Of a stretch of 19,783 bases of DNA, positions 7,235-15,075 are shown one piece after another. Made by a program: the position numbers and the translations under genes. The stretch is taken from the NCBI GenBank assembly GCA_958352855.1, contig CATWQE010000049.1:1-19783 (forward strand), read 5' to 3'. The notes beneath the pieces were generated by a model that was not told where the DNA came from, ran no database searches, and was given only the letters and a program-made list of their open reading frames with translations. This stretch comes from an uncultured Bacillota bacterium (GTDB taxonomy: Bacteria > Bacillota > Clostridia > Lachnospirales > Lachnospiraceae). Positions within the stretch are counted from its first letter, which is position 1; every line of letters begins with the position of its first letter.

Positions 7235-8757
7235 AAAAAGTCATGTTAGTGGAAGATGAAGATTTTATTCTTCAGGGAATCAAATATATTATTGATTGGG
7301 AGGCGCTTTCCATGGAGATTGTGGCCACAGCTCATAATGGCAAAGAAGCCCTGGAAATATTTCAGGAAAACCCTACAGACATTGTGGTGACAGATGTGGA
7401 AATGCCCCGTATGAATGGATTGGAGCTTTTAAGAGAAATCCGCAAATTAAATTCCAGGACAAGAGGGATTATTTTGTCAGGATATGACGAGTTTGAGTAT
7501 GCCAGAACAGCCCTTCGCCTGGATGTAGAAGAGTATATTTTAAAGCCTATTAATGAGGACCAGCTAAGAGACGCCCTGATTCGCGCCGGAAAACATTTGG
7601 ACGAACTGGATCGGAAAAAAGCGGGAAACATGGAAGATAAGATTGGATGGATTCGGTTTCTGAAAGGAAAGCTTGCCAGAGAGGAAGAGGCAAAGTTTTA
7701 CCAGATGCTTCCTGAGATAGAAGAAGGGGAGAAAGTCTATGCAGCGATTATGAAAATTGATACAGATACCATAGAAAACACCGGTGGAATGATGAATATT
7801 CTGGCAGAGCTGCAGAAACTGGGACAAAAGCTGAAACCCATTTATCTGGCGCCAGACACCTTGTTTTTGCTCATGTATATGCCACAGGAGGCGCAGGACC
7901 AGGAAATACTGGACTGTTACGGGGATGTTCAGGATCATTTGGAGAGCAGCTTTGGAATTATGAGCTTTTTTACTGTAAGCAATGCAATTACAGAATATGA
8001 ACAGCTTCCAACATGCTATAAGACAGCGCAGAAGCTTCAGAAATACAAAATGCTGGAAGGGTATGGAAGCTGTATTAATGAAGCTCATATTCAGGACAGA
8101 AAGTCTCAGGATGTGGTCATTGATGAGACCATGCTCCGTAAAATGATTCTGAAAAAGGATAAAGAAGGCGCTCTCAATTATATTGAAGATTTGTTTATTA
8201 ACAACCTGGAATCTGAGGTTAATGTGGAAGTGCTGTATCAGATGAGCTTAAAAATTGCCATGCTCCTTCAGGATATTAAGATGGAATATAAGCTGGCGCA
8301 ATCCACAAACCTGAGAGATTTGTCAGAAATTATTGAGAAAATCTATCAGGCAGATGACCTTTTGGGGTTAAAGGCTATTTTTATTTCAGAAATTGTGGAA
8401 ATCATCAATTATCTTCATACAGAGGATTCCCAGTATACCCCAGTGGTGAAACAGATTATGGCAGAGGTTCAGAAAAATTATAAAGAAGATATGAATTTGA
8501 AAACCCTTTCTTATAAGTATCACATGAATGCTTCTTATCTGGGGCAGATTTTTCAGAAGGAGGCAGGCTGCTCCTTTGCACAGTATCTCAGTAATACGAA
8601 AAATGGAATTGCAAAAGACCTGATTTTGAATACAAATATGAAAATTAATGATATTGCCAAAGAAGTGGGATATCCAGATACCAGCTATTTTTACAGGAAG
8701 TTCAAGCAATGCTATGGCGTATCACCCGCTTCCCTGCGGACAATGAAAAAATATTGA
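7231..8757 (+). CDS. YesN-family response regulator, REC plus AraC-type HTH
   Basis: A 508-aa transcription factor. The REC domain covers residues 1-120, with the acidic pair in VEDED, phospho-acceptor D55 in VVTDVEMP, S83 in ILSGYDEFEYA and K105 in YILKPI. A middle region of about 280 residues, typical in length for YesN proteins, has no motif I can name. The last 100 residues (about 405-505) form two helix-turn-helix units ending in VGYPDTSYFYRKFKQCYGVSPASLR, recorded here by its position and the conserved GY-FYRKFK-G-SP pattern of AraC regulators. Its ATG overlaps the kinase stop (ATGA). A solute-binding lipoprotein gene follows after 23 nt. Likely targets are the two promoters in this window that share the 13-mer TAGAATTTGTACA (2206 and 11456); this is inferred from proximity and identical spacing. 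Confidence 0.93.
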   Translation: MKKVMLVEDEDFILQGIKYIIDWEALSMEIVATAHNGKEALEIFQENPTDIVVTDVEMPRMNGLELLREIRKLNSRTRGIILSGYDEFEYARTALRLDVEEYILKPINEDQLRDALIRAGKHLDELDRKKAGNMEDKIGWIRFLKGKLAREEEAKFYQMLPEIEEGEKVYAAIMKIDTDTIENTGGMMNILAELQKLGQKLKPIYLAPDTLFLLMYMPQEAQDQEILDCYGDVQDHLESSFGIMSFFTVSNAITEYEQLPTCYKTAQKLQKYKMLEGYGSCINEAHIQDRKSQDVVIDETMLRKMILKKDKEGALNYIEDLFINNLESEVNVEVLYQMSLKIAMLLQDIKMEYKLAQSTNLRDLSEIIEKIYQADDLLGLKAIFISEIVEIINYLHTEDSQYTPVVKQIMAEVQKNYKEDMNLKTLSYKYHMNASYLGQIFQKEAGCSFAQYLSNTKNGIAKDLILNTNMKINDIAKEVGYPDTSYFYRKFKQCYGVSPASLRTMKKY

Positions 8758-8780
8758 GCAGAAGCAAAGAGGAATTTCGC

Positions 8781-10280
8781 ATGAAATGGAGACATAGGAA
8801 AAGGGCGGCAGCAATGGGTATGATTACCTGTCTGGCAGCGGGGATGCTGTCTGGGTGTAAGGAACAGGCAGAAATCAATGAGAATGGAGAAGAGGTGGTC
8901 TGGCTTACCTGGTATCAGGTTGGAGATGAGCAGAAGGATGACCAGATGGTTCTGGATGAGGTGAACCGTTATACCTTTGAAAAAATCGGTGTAAAAGTCA
9001 GGATAGAGAAGATTGGATGGAGCGATTACAGCCAGAAAATGCAGATTATGATTAATACGGATGATTCCTGGGATTTGTGTTTTACCAGCTCCTGGACCAA
9101 TGATTATCTGCAAAACGCCCAGAAAGGCGCATATCTGGAATTGGATGAGTACCTGGAAGAAGAAGGCAGGGAGATGTACGAGGGAATCGATTCCAGGTTT
9201 TGGGAGGCTGCCAAAGTAGGAGGAAAAATCTACGGGATTCCCAGTGAGAAAGAGATTGGAAGCTGTCCCATGTGGGTTTTTACCAGGGAGTATGTGGATA
9301 AGTATGAGATTCCCTATGAAGAAATCCATACGCTGGAGGATCTGGAACCATGGCTGAAGCTGATTCAGGAAAAGGAACCAGACGTAGTGCCCATGTATCT
9401 GACAAAAGATTATTCCGCCCCTGCTTATATGGATAAGATTGTGGATCCCATTGGGATTGAGTATGCAGACCATACGCTGACAGTTCAGAACCTGTTTGAA
9501 ACGGAAAAAATGATGTCGACCCTGAGAACCATGAGGAAATACTATGAGGCGGGATATATTAACAAGGATGCCCCTCTGGCATCAGATAACAAAGCTGTGA
9601 AGCGGTTTGTGACAAAAGGAGACGGACATCCCTTTGCAGAGATTTCCTGGGGAAAAGATTTAGGATATGAGGTCGTGGCATCTCCGATTATGGAGACGCA
9701 GATTACCAATGAATCAGCCAGAGGCGCATTAACCGCAATTAATAAAAATTCCAGGCATCCCAAAGAAGCGGTAGAGTTTCTGAATCTGGTAAATACAGAC
9801 GAATATTTGAGAAATCTTCTGAATTACGGAATTGAGGGTGTGCATTGGAGCCGGATTTTGGTTGAGGAGGAAGAGGCCGAGAAAGCCCAGGGAAAACCTT
9901 ATGTGTATGATACAAAGGTACATTTAAATCAGGAAAAGCAGCAGGACTATTCTGTGCCCTACTGGGTGCAGGGAGGGCTGTTTGGGACTTATGTACTGGA
10001 AAATGAGCCTGTTGATAAGTGGGCAGTGTTTAAGGAATTTAATGACGCGTCCAGGGCTGCTCCGTCTCTGGGATTTGATTTTAATATTGAACCGGTAAAG
10101 GCTGAGGTGGCAGATTTTCGCAGTATTTTAGATGAATTTGGGAAGGCCCTTTATACGGGAAGCGTGGATCCAGATGTTTATGTACCTAAATTGCTGAAAA
10201 AATTAGAGGACGCAGGAGCTGACCGGGTTATAGATGAGATGCAGAGACAGGTGGATGCATGGAAACAGACAAAAGAGTAG
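8781..10280 (+). CDS. Solute-binding lipoprotein 1, co-encoded with the two-component system
   Basis: A 499-aa extracellular solute-binding protein of the family 1 type with a DUF3502-like C-terminus. The start at 8781 is chosen because AGAGGA (8768-8773) is 7 nt upstream and it gives a proper lipoprotein signal: basic n-region, hydrophobic core, lipobox LSGC with lipidated C26. An upstream in-frame ATG at 8709 lies inside the regulator gene and spoils the signal peptide. The protein is clearly paralogous to the one at 13493, sharing WEA-KV-G-IYG-P, LNLVNTD--LR and a GFDF/GFNF segment near the C-terminus. It has no permease neighbour and sits between the response regulator and the mutarotase-like gene, 23 nt from each. 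Its codon use (many GTG, CCC, AGG) is unlike that of the transport paralogue. A sensing role with the kinase is plausible; ordinary transport with shared permeases is the alternative. Confidence 0.9.
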   Translation: MKWRHRKRAAAMGMITCLAAGMLSGCKEQAEINENGEEVVWLTWYQVGDEQKDDQMVLDEVNRYTFEKIGVKVRIEKIGWSDYSQKMQIMINTDDSWDLCFTSSWTNDYLQNAQKGAYLELDEYLEEEGREMYEGIDSRFWEAAKVGGKIYGIPSEKEIGSCPMWVFTREYVDKYEIPYEEIHTLEDLEPWLKLIQEKEPDVVPMYLTKDYSAPAYMDKIVDPIGIEYADHTLTVQNLFETEKMMSTLRTMRKYYEAGYINKDAPLASDNKAVKRFVTKGDGHPFAEISWGKDLGYEVVASPIMETQITNESARGALTAINKNSRHPKEAVEFLNLVNTDEYLRNLLNYGIEGVHWSRILVEEEEAEKAQGKPYVYDTKVHLNQEKQQDYSVPYWVQGGLFGTYVLENEPVDKWAVFKEFNDASRAAPSLGFDFNIEPVKAEVADFRSILDEFGKALYTGSVDPDVYVPKLLKKLEDAGADRVIDEMQRQVDAWKQTKE

Positions 10281-10303
10281 CAGATAGAGAGGAAGAATAA
10301 GGT

Positions 10304-11347
10304 ATGAAACGCGAGGATATTTTACGAAGAGTTGGTCATATGAGCCAGGTTGCGGAAGTGAGAAAAATTTCTTTTGGTGAGGGAAGAGCAGCAGGAATGA
10401 AGGGATGGCAGGTAAAGAATGGTCCCCTGGAGTTTACAGTGATGGAAGACAAATGTCTGGATCTGGCCCAGGTAAGTTATAAGGGCATCCAAATGAATTT
10501 TCTGTCAAAACCAGGACTTCAGGGACGTAATCACTATGATACCAATGGAGGGGAAGCTCAGAGAAGCATAATGGGCGGTATGATGTTTACCTGTGGTCTG
10601 GAAAACATCTGTGCGCCATATGAAAGTGATAAAGCTTATCCTATGCATGGAAGAATCCGTACAACACCGGCAGAACATGCAGGAGCAAAAGCCCAGTGGA
10701 AAGAGGATGCTTATGAAATGTCCATTCATGGAGAGATGCGGGAAGCAGAGCTGTTTGGAGAAAATCTCCTGTTAAAAAGAGAGATTACCACAGCTTATCC
10801 GGGAAAACAGATTTTTGTAGAAGATACCATAGAAAATCAGGGATTTCGGGAAGAGCCGGCTATGCTGCTGTATCATTTCAATGTAGGCTATCCCCTGTTA
10901 GACGAAGGTGCCAGAATCATTCTTCCTACGAAAAAAGTACATCCAAGAGATGCGGCGGCAGCGCCTTATGTGAAACAGTATGACAGGATGGAAGCGCCAA
11001 AGGACAATGAACCGGAATATGTGTTCCTTCATGAACTGGCAGCAGATGAGGAAGGGAATACCTTTGCAGCAGTGATTAACGAGAAGCTGGGACTTGGCAT
11101 CCGGCTGGAATTTAACCAGAGAGAGCTGCCTTATTTCATGGAATGGAAGTCACTGGCAAGCGGGGACTATGTTGTGGGACTGGAACCGGCAAATTCCAGT
11201 GTATATGGAAGAGCTTATCATGAAGAAAAAGGAGACCTTCACAAGATTCAGCCATTTGCCACAGAGAAAAAACAACTGACCATTACCATCCTGGAAGGAG
11301 AAGAATTGCAGGAAACAGTCAAAATGGCAGAAAAACTGGTAAAATAA
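10304..11347 (+). CDS. DUF4432 aldose-1-epimerase-like protein
   Basis: A 347-aa cytoplasmic protein of the DUF4432 family, which has the galactose mutarotase-like beta-sandwich fold. Conserved-looking segments are MHGRIRTTPAEH (H115), LYHFNVGYPLL (H191, N193) and GLEPANSSVYGR (E294). The two histidines and one glutamate resemble the catalytic set of aldose mutarotases, so it may interconvert sugar anomers or bind a hexose; substrate is unknown. There is no signal peptide or membrane segment. It is the last gene of the kinase-regulator-lipoprotein operon, 23 nt after the lipoprotein gene, and a strong terminator follows 28 bp after its stop. In a mannoside locus, a mutarotase could match anomer-specific hydrolase products to the next enzyme or to the sensor ligand (inference). 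Confidence 0.88.
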   Translation: MKREDILRRVGHMSQVAEVRKISFGEGRAAGMKGWQVKNGPLEFTVMEDKCLDLAQVSYKGIQMNFLSKPGLQGRNHYDTNGGEAQRSIMGGMMFTCGLENICAPYESDKAYPMHGRIRTTPAEHAGAKAQWKEDAYEMSIHGEMREAELFGENLLLKREITTAYPGKQIFVEDTIENQGFREEPAMLLYHFNVGYPLLDEGARIILPTKKVHPRDAAAAPYVKQYDRMEAPKDNEPEYVFLHELAADEEGNTFAAVINEKLGLGIRLEFNQRELPYFMEWKSLASGDYVVGLEPANSSVYGRAYHEEKGDLHKIQPFATEKKQLTITILEGEELQETVKMAEKLVK

Positions 11348-11375
11348 CAGAAAAATAAGGAAAATACAGAGATTT

Positions 11376-11406
11376 GAAGCAGCCTTACGGGGCTGCTTCT
11401 TTTTTG
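11376..11406 (+). terminator. Strong intrinsic terminator of the regulatory operon
   Basis: GAAGCAGCC (11376-11384) pairs perfectly with GGCTGCTTC (11391-11399) around a 6-nt loop, and seven T follow. It separates the regulatory operon from the importer operon. Confidence 0.93.
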
Positions 11407-11417
11407 TGGAGAAAAAA

Positions 11418-11436
11418 CTTGGTGGAACCAACCAAG
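11418..11436 (+). promoter_or_regulatory. Inverted repeat CTTGGT-N7-ACCAAG, possible operator
   Basis: Two perfect 6-bp half-sites flank a 7-bp centre, about 20 bp upstream of the second TAGAATTTGTACA copy. It is not followed by a T-run, so it is not a terminator. A second regulator binding here is possible but unproven. Confidence 0.3.
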
Positions 11437-11455
11437 AGTGGAAAAATCACATTAC

Positions 11456-11468
11456 TAGAATTTGTACA
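11456..11468 (+). promoter_or_regulatory. Candidate activator site, copy 2 (TAGAATTTGTACA)
   Basis: Identical to 2206-2218. Start-to-start distance to the -10 hexamer is 57 bp here too (11456 to 11513). Weaker similarity continues downstream (AAA--TA-AAA, then AAATT), as expected if the real site is bipartite. Confidence 0.6.
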
Positions 11469-11512
11469 GGAAATCTAAAAATTTTCAAATTTTATAAAGC
11501 TTTCACAAATGT

Positions 11513-11518
11513 TATAGT
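11513..11518 (+). promoter_or_regulatory. -10 element of the importer promoter
   Basis: TATAGT matches TATAAT at 5 of 6 positions. The hexamer 17 bp upstream (TTTTAT, 11490-11495) is a poor -35, which suits an activator-dependent promoter. The predicted start near 11525 gives a leader of about 32 nt. Confidence 0.5.
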
Positions 11519-11556
11519 TATTTTACACAAAGAAAACAAAAGGGAGGTCATGAAAA

Positions 11557-12528
11557 ATGCGAGCAAAAAAAACATCGGAAAAACCGATGAAAGTACGCAA
11601 GAGAAGATGGACAAAGGATGATACAGAACTGACCTTATTATCCGTGCCTACATTGATTTGGTATCTTATCTTTTCCTATCTTCCTATGTTCGGTATTATT
11701 ATTGCGTTTAAGCAGTATAAGCTGGCACCGGGCGGACATGGATTTATTTATAATCTGTTTCACAGCGCCTGGGCGGGATTTGGTAACTTTGAATACTTCT
11801 TTTCCTCGAATGCTTTCACCATGCTGCTCCGCAACACCATTCTCTACAACATAGCATTTATTATTATCAGTGCTTCTGTTGCAGTGGGCGGTGCTTTGAT
11901 GCTGAGCAATATGATTAATAAGAAAGCGTCCAAAGTTTATCAGACTATGATGTTCTTACCTTACTTCATGTCATGGGTAGTGATCAGCTATTTTGTATAT
12001 GCGCTGCTCACACCGGAGAAAGGTTTACTAAACGGTCTGATTACTGCACTGGGAGGGGACCCAGTTATGTGGTATCAGGAAGCAAAATATTGGCCCTTCA
12101 TCCTGGTTATCCTGAATACCTGGAAAGGTATGGGATATGGTATGGTTATGTATCTGGCAAGTATTACTGGTATTGACCCGTCCTTGTATGAAGCGGCAGT
12201 TATGGATGGAGCCACAAAGGCCCAGCAGATGCGTCACATTACACTTCCGGGAATCAAGCCAGTATTTGTTATGATGCTGATTCTTGACTGCGGTAAAATC
12301 TTTAACTCTGATTTCGGTCTTTTTTACCAGGTTACAGGTCAGATTCCTGCATCCCTGTACGAAACAGTATCTACCTTTGATACCTTTATTTACAAAGCTA
12401 TGCAGTCTACAGCGCCAATTGGACAGACAGCAGCAGCCTCTTTCTTCCAGGCAATCTGCAGCTGTGCTACCATCCTGTTTGCAAACTGGGTAGTAAGTAA
12501 GATTGATAATGAGAACCGAATCATTTAA
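11557..12528 (+). CDS. ABC sugar importer permease 1 (LplB/UgpA-type)
   Basis: A 323-aa integral membrane protein of the binding-protein-dependent transport inner-membrane family. A basic N-terminal tail is followed by about six hydrophobic segments, beginning near residue 27. The cytoplasmic EAA loop reads EAAVMDGATKAQQMRHITLPGI, with E212 and G218 in expected positions; it contacts the ATPase. The start at 11557 is preferred because AGGGAGG (11541-11547) is 9 nt away; another ATG at 11550 is in a different frame and only 2 nt from it. It is the first gene of the importer operon, 18 nt before permease 2. The family takes up oligosaccharides; by context the cargo is probably mannose-containing. 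Confidence 0.94.
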   Translation: MRAKKTSEKPMKVRKRRWTKDDTELTLLSVPTLIWYLIFSYLPMFGIIIAFKQYKLAPGGHGFIYNLFHSAWAGFGNFEYFFSSNAFTMLLRNTILYNIAFIIISASVAVGGALMLSNMINKKASKVYQTMMFLPYFMSWVVISYFVYALLTPEKGLLNGLITALGGDPVMWYQEAKYWPFILVILNTWKGMGYGMVMYLASITGIDPSLYEAAVMDGATKAQQMRHITLPGIKPVFVMMLILDCGKIFNSDFGLFYQVTGQIPASLYETVSTFDTFIYKAMQSTAPIGQTAAASFFQAICSCATILFANWVVSKIDNENRII

Positions 12529-12546
12529 GGAAGGGAGAGGACAAAA

Positions 12547-13467
12547 GTGAGTAAAGATAAGAATAAAACAGTGTCATCCCTGAATCAGATTAAAAAATCC
12601 ACAAACGTGGTGTTTAACATTATTTTCCTGATCCTTGGATGTATGTGTATATTTCCCCTGTTGTTTGCCTTCTCTATTTCCATTACCAGTGAGTCGGCGC
12701 TTCAGGCAGGAGGCTACCATTTGATTCCACAGGAATTTTCAAATGCAGCTTATATGTTTCTCTGGAACGAGAGAGGGATGATTATTCGTGCATTTGTTAT
12801 GTCTGTACTTGTAACATGCATTGGTACCGTGATTACAGTATGTCTTACTACCTCTATGGGTTATGTGGCATCCAGAAGTACCTTCAAATTGAAAAAACTG
12901 TATACCTGGATTATTTTCATCCCTATGGTATTTAATGGCGGTATGTTCGCATCTTATGTTGTAATCAATAACATTTTAAATTTGCGAGATACCATTTGGG
13001 CGTTGATTCTGCCGTTGGCTTGTTCCTCTTTCAGCGTTACCATTTGTCGTACTTTCTTCCGTACCACAGTTCCAGATGCGCTGATTGAGGCAGCAAAGAT
13101 TGACGGTGCAGGACAATTTCGTATCTGGTCAGGAATCGTACTTCCGATTTCCAAGCCGGTTATGGCAACAATCGGAATGTTTGCAGCATTTGGTTACTGG
13201 AATGACTGGTTTCAGGCATCTCTGTATATTTCAGACAGCAAACTGTACACTCTTCAGGCATTGCTGAATAGTATTCAGAACAACATTGAATACCTGGCAA
13301 ATAACCCTTATGGCGGACTTTCTATGCAGCAGTATAAGATGAGTATGCCAACAGAATCTGTGCGAATGGCCATTGCAATGGTTATCATTATTCCAATTGC
13401 CCTGACCTATCCATTCTTCCAGAAATACTTTATTTCCGGATTAACCATTGGTTCAGTAAAAGAATAA
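12547..13467 (+). CDS. ABC sugar importer permease 2 (YtcP/LplC-type)
   Basis: A 306-aa permease partner with about six membrane segments. The EAA loop is EAAKIDGAGQFRIWSGIVLPIS, with E181 and G187 conserved. The initiation codon is GTG, preceded 6 nt upstream by a purine-rich AGGGAGAGG site; no better ATG is nearby. The family-typical ending, with a hydrophobic helix then PFFQKYF and GLTIGSVKE, is intact. It lies 18 nt after permease 1 and 25 nt before the binding-protein gene, so all three are one operon. No ATPase gene follows, so energy must come from an ATPase encoded elsewhere. Confidence 0.94.
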   Translation: MSKDKNKTVSSLNQIKKSTNVVFNIIFLILGCMCIFPLLFAFSISITSESALQAGGYHLIPQEFSNAAYMFLWNERGMIIRAFVMSVLVTCIGTVITVCLTTSMGYVASRSTFKLKKLYTWIIFIPMVFNGGMFASYVVINNILNLRDTIWALILPLACSSFSVTICRTFFRTTVPDALIEAAKIDGAGQFRIWSGIVLPISKPVMATIGMFAAFGYWNDWFQASLYISDSKLYTLQALLNSIQNNIEYLANNPYGGLSMQQYKMSMPTESVRMAIAMVIIIPIALTYPFFQKYFISGLTIGSVKE

Positions 13468-13492
13468 TTATATAAATTTTTAGGAGGACATT

Positions 13493-14953
13493 ATGAAGTT
13501 GAGAAAATTAGCGGCACTTGGCATGGCAGCTGTTATGGCGGCGGGAACCCTTGCAGGATGCGGCGGAAATGACAAAAAAGAAACAGCCAAAAATGCAAGC
13601 GGCGATGACATCGTAAACCTGAAATGGGTTATCATTGGTAATGGTATGCCGGAAAACTACGATTCATGGCTTGGAAAAGTAAATGATTACATTGGTGATA
13701 AAATCGGCGTAAACCTGGAAATGGAAGTAATTCCATGGGGTGACTGGGATGATAGAAGAAATATTATTATCAGCACCAATGAACCATATGATATTATCTT
13801 TGGTACTGGTAATAACTATACAGCTGATATTAAGCTGGGAGCATATGTAGATCTTACAGATATGATTCCAGAACAGATGAAAGAGTTCAACGAACTGATG
13901 CCTGAGAAATACTGGGAAGCAGTAAAAGTTGATGGAAGAATCTACGGAGTACCTGCTTACAAAGATAGTTCTATTTCCAACTATGCAGTTTGGGATAAGG
14001 AGTTGGTAGATCAGTACAAGATTGATTATCAGAATCTGACTACCATTGAATCTCTTACACCAACTTTTGAGATGTTGAAAAAAGAGAAAAACGATTATCC
14101 AGTATATGTTAAGAATGACGGAGTTTACTCTATCTTTGATGTATATGATCAGATTGGTGCTGGTACACAGATTCTCGGTGTAAGATATGATGATGAAAAA
14201 GGCAAGGTATGTTTCACTTTGGAAGAACCGGACATTTATGCTGCTCTGGAAACCTTCCATGATTGGTACAAAAAAGGTATTATTAACCCAGATGCTGCCA
14301 CTTTGACAGATGCCCGCGTATATAATATGTGGCGTATTGCCCAGGGCTGGGAATCTGCCGGTGAAACAGCATGGGGACCAGATATGGGGAAAGAAGTTGT
14401 TGTTCAGAAATGGGGAGATACCATTCTTTCTAATGAAACGGTACGTAGTTCTATGAACATGATTTCGGTAAACAGCAAATATCCGGAAAAATGTCTGGAG
14501 CTGCTGAACCTGGTTAATACAGATACTACTCTGCGTGATATGTTCTACTACGGAGAAGAAGGCGTGAACTTTGAATACGTAGATAAGGACGGACAGAAAA
14601 AAGCACATAAAATCAACACAGACTGGAGTATGGCAGGTTATACACAGGGTACATTCTTCACTGTTACACCAGAAGACACTACAAGCAATGATCAGTGGAG
14701 CGAAATCAAAGCTCTGAACGAAGCTGCTGTTCCATCTGTAATGCTTGGATTTAACTTTGATACAACAGAAGTTGACTCCCAGCTGGCTAACTGTCGTGAA
14801 ATATGGCTGCGTTATAAGAGCGAGGTTATGGCTGGTGTCAATGACCCTGCAGAAGTAGTTCCACAGATTAAGAAAGAACTGATGGCAGCAGGTTTCCAGG
14901 ATATTATGGATGCTGCTCAGGAGCAGGTAGATGAGTTCCTGGCATCTAAATAA
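13493..14953 (+). CDS. Solute-binding lipoprotein 2, the importer's binding protein
   Basis: A 486-aa solute-binding lipoprotein: n-region MKLRK, hydrophobic core, lipobox LAGC with lipidated C23, then a flexible polar linker and the periplasmic-binding fold. The C-terminus resembles DUF3502 (GFNFDTTEVDSQLANC region). AGGAGG stands 6 nt upstream of ATG 13493. It is the third gene of the importer operon, the standard place for the cargo-binding subunit. It is a paralogue of the protein at 8781, matching along the whole length, but uses GTA/GTT for nearly all valines (GTG about once by my hand count) and CCA for many prolines, as expected of an abundant protein. Aromatic residues that might stack on sugars are plentiful, but specificity cannot be read. 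A hairpin terminator follows 43 bp after the stop. Confidence 0.94.
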   Translation: MKLRKLAALGMAAVMAAGTLAGCGGNDKKETAKNASGDDIVNLKWVIIGNGMPENYDSWLGKVNDYIGDKIGVNLEMEVIPWGDWDDRRNIIISTNEPYDIIFGTGNNYTADIKLGAYVDLTDMIPEQMKEFNELMPEKYWEAVKVDGRIYGVPAYKDSSISNYAVWDKELVDQYKIDYQNLTTIESLTPTFEMLKKEKNDYPVYVKNDGVYSIFDVYDQIGAGTQILGVRYDDEKGKVCFTLEEPDIYAALETFHDWYKKGIINPDAATLTDARVYNMWRIAQGWESAGETAWGPDMGKEVVVQKWGDTILSNETVRSSMNMISVNSKYPEKCLELLNLVNTDTTLRDMFYYGEEGVNFEYVDKDGQKKAHKINTDWSMAGYTQGTFFTVTPEDTTSNDQWSEIKALNEAAVPSVMLGFNFDTTEVDSQLANCREIWLRYKSEVMAGVNDPAEVVPQIKKELMAAGFQDIMDAAQEQVDEFLASK

Positions 14954-14996
14954 AAAACAAGAGTTACCTTCATAAAATAATTTTGACATAAAAGCA

Positions 14997-15040
14997 AAAA
15001 GGGGCTGTCGCATATCAAAAGTGGTGTGACAGCCCTTTTC
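14997..15040 (+). terminator. Hairpin terminator between the importer and the GH42-like gene
   Basis: GGGCTGTC (15002-15009) pairs with GACAGCCC (15028-15035). The stem is extended by A/T pairs outside and weaker pairs inside, and TTTTCT follows. It stands only 35 bp before the next coding start, and I find no convincing promoter in between. It may therefore act as a partial terminator that lowers expression of the two downstream hydrolase genes. Confidence 0.8.
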
Positions 15041-15075
15041 TGCTAAATAGGAGACAATAGGAGGCATATTGCTGG

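Noticed and set aside
8709..8780. Earlier in-frame ATG for lipoprotein 1
   Set aside because: It lies inside the response-regulator gene and would put 24 polar residues before the lipoprotein signal; ATG 8781 has AGAGGA and gives a normal signal peptide.
8712..9473. A 253-codon minus-strand open frame opposite lipoprotein 1
   Set aside because: Low-complexity hydrophobic composition, no ribosome site and no family resemblance; it is an antisense shadow of the sense coding frame.
14983..14988. Perfect -35 hexamer TTGACA after lipoprotein 2
   Set aside because: At 16-19 bp downstream there is only hairpin sequence (TGTCGC region) with no acceptable -10, so I do not call a promoter.
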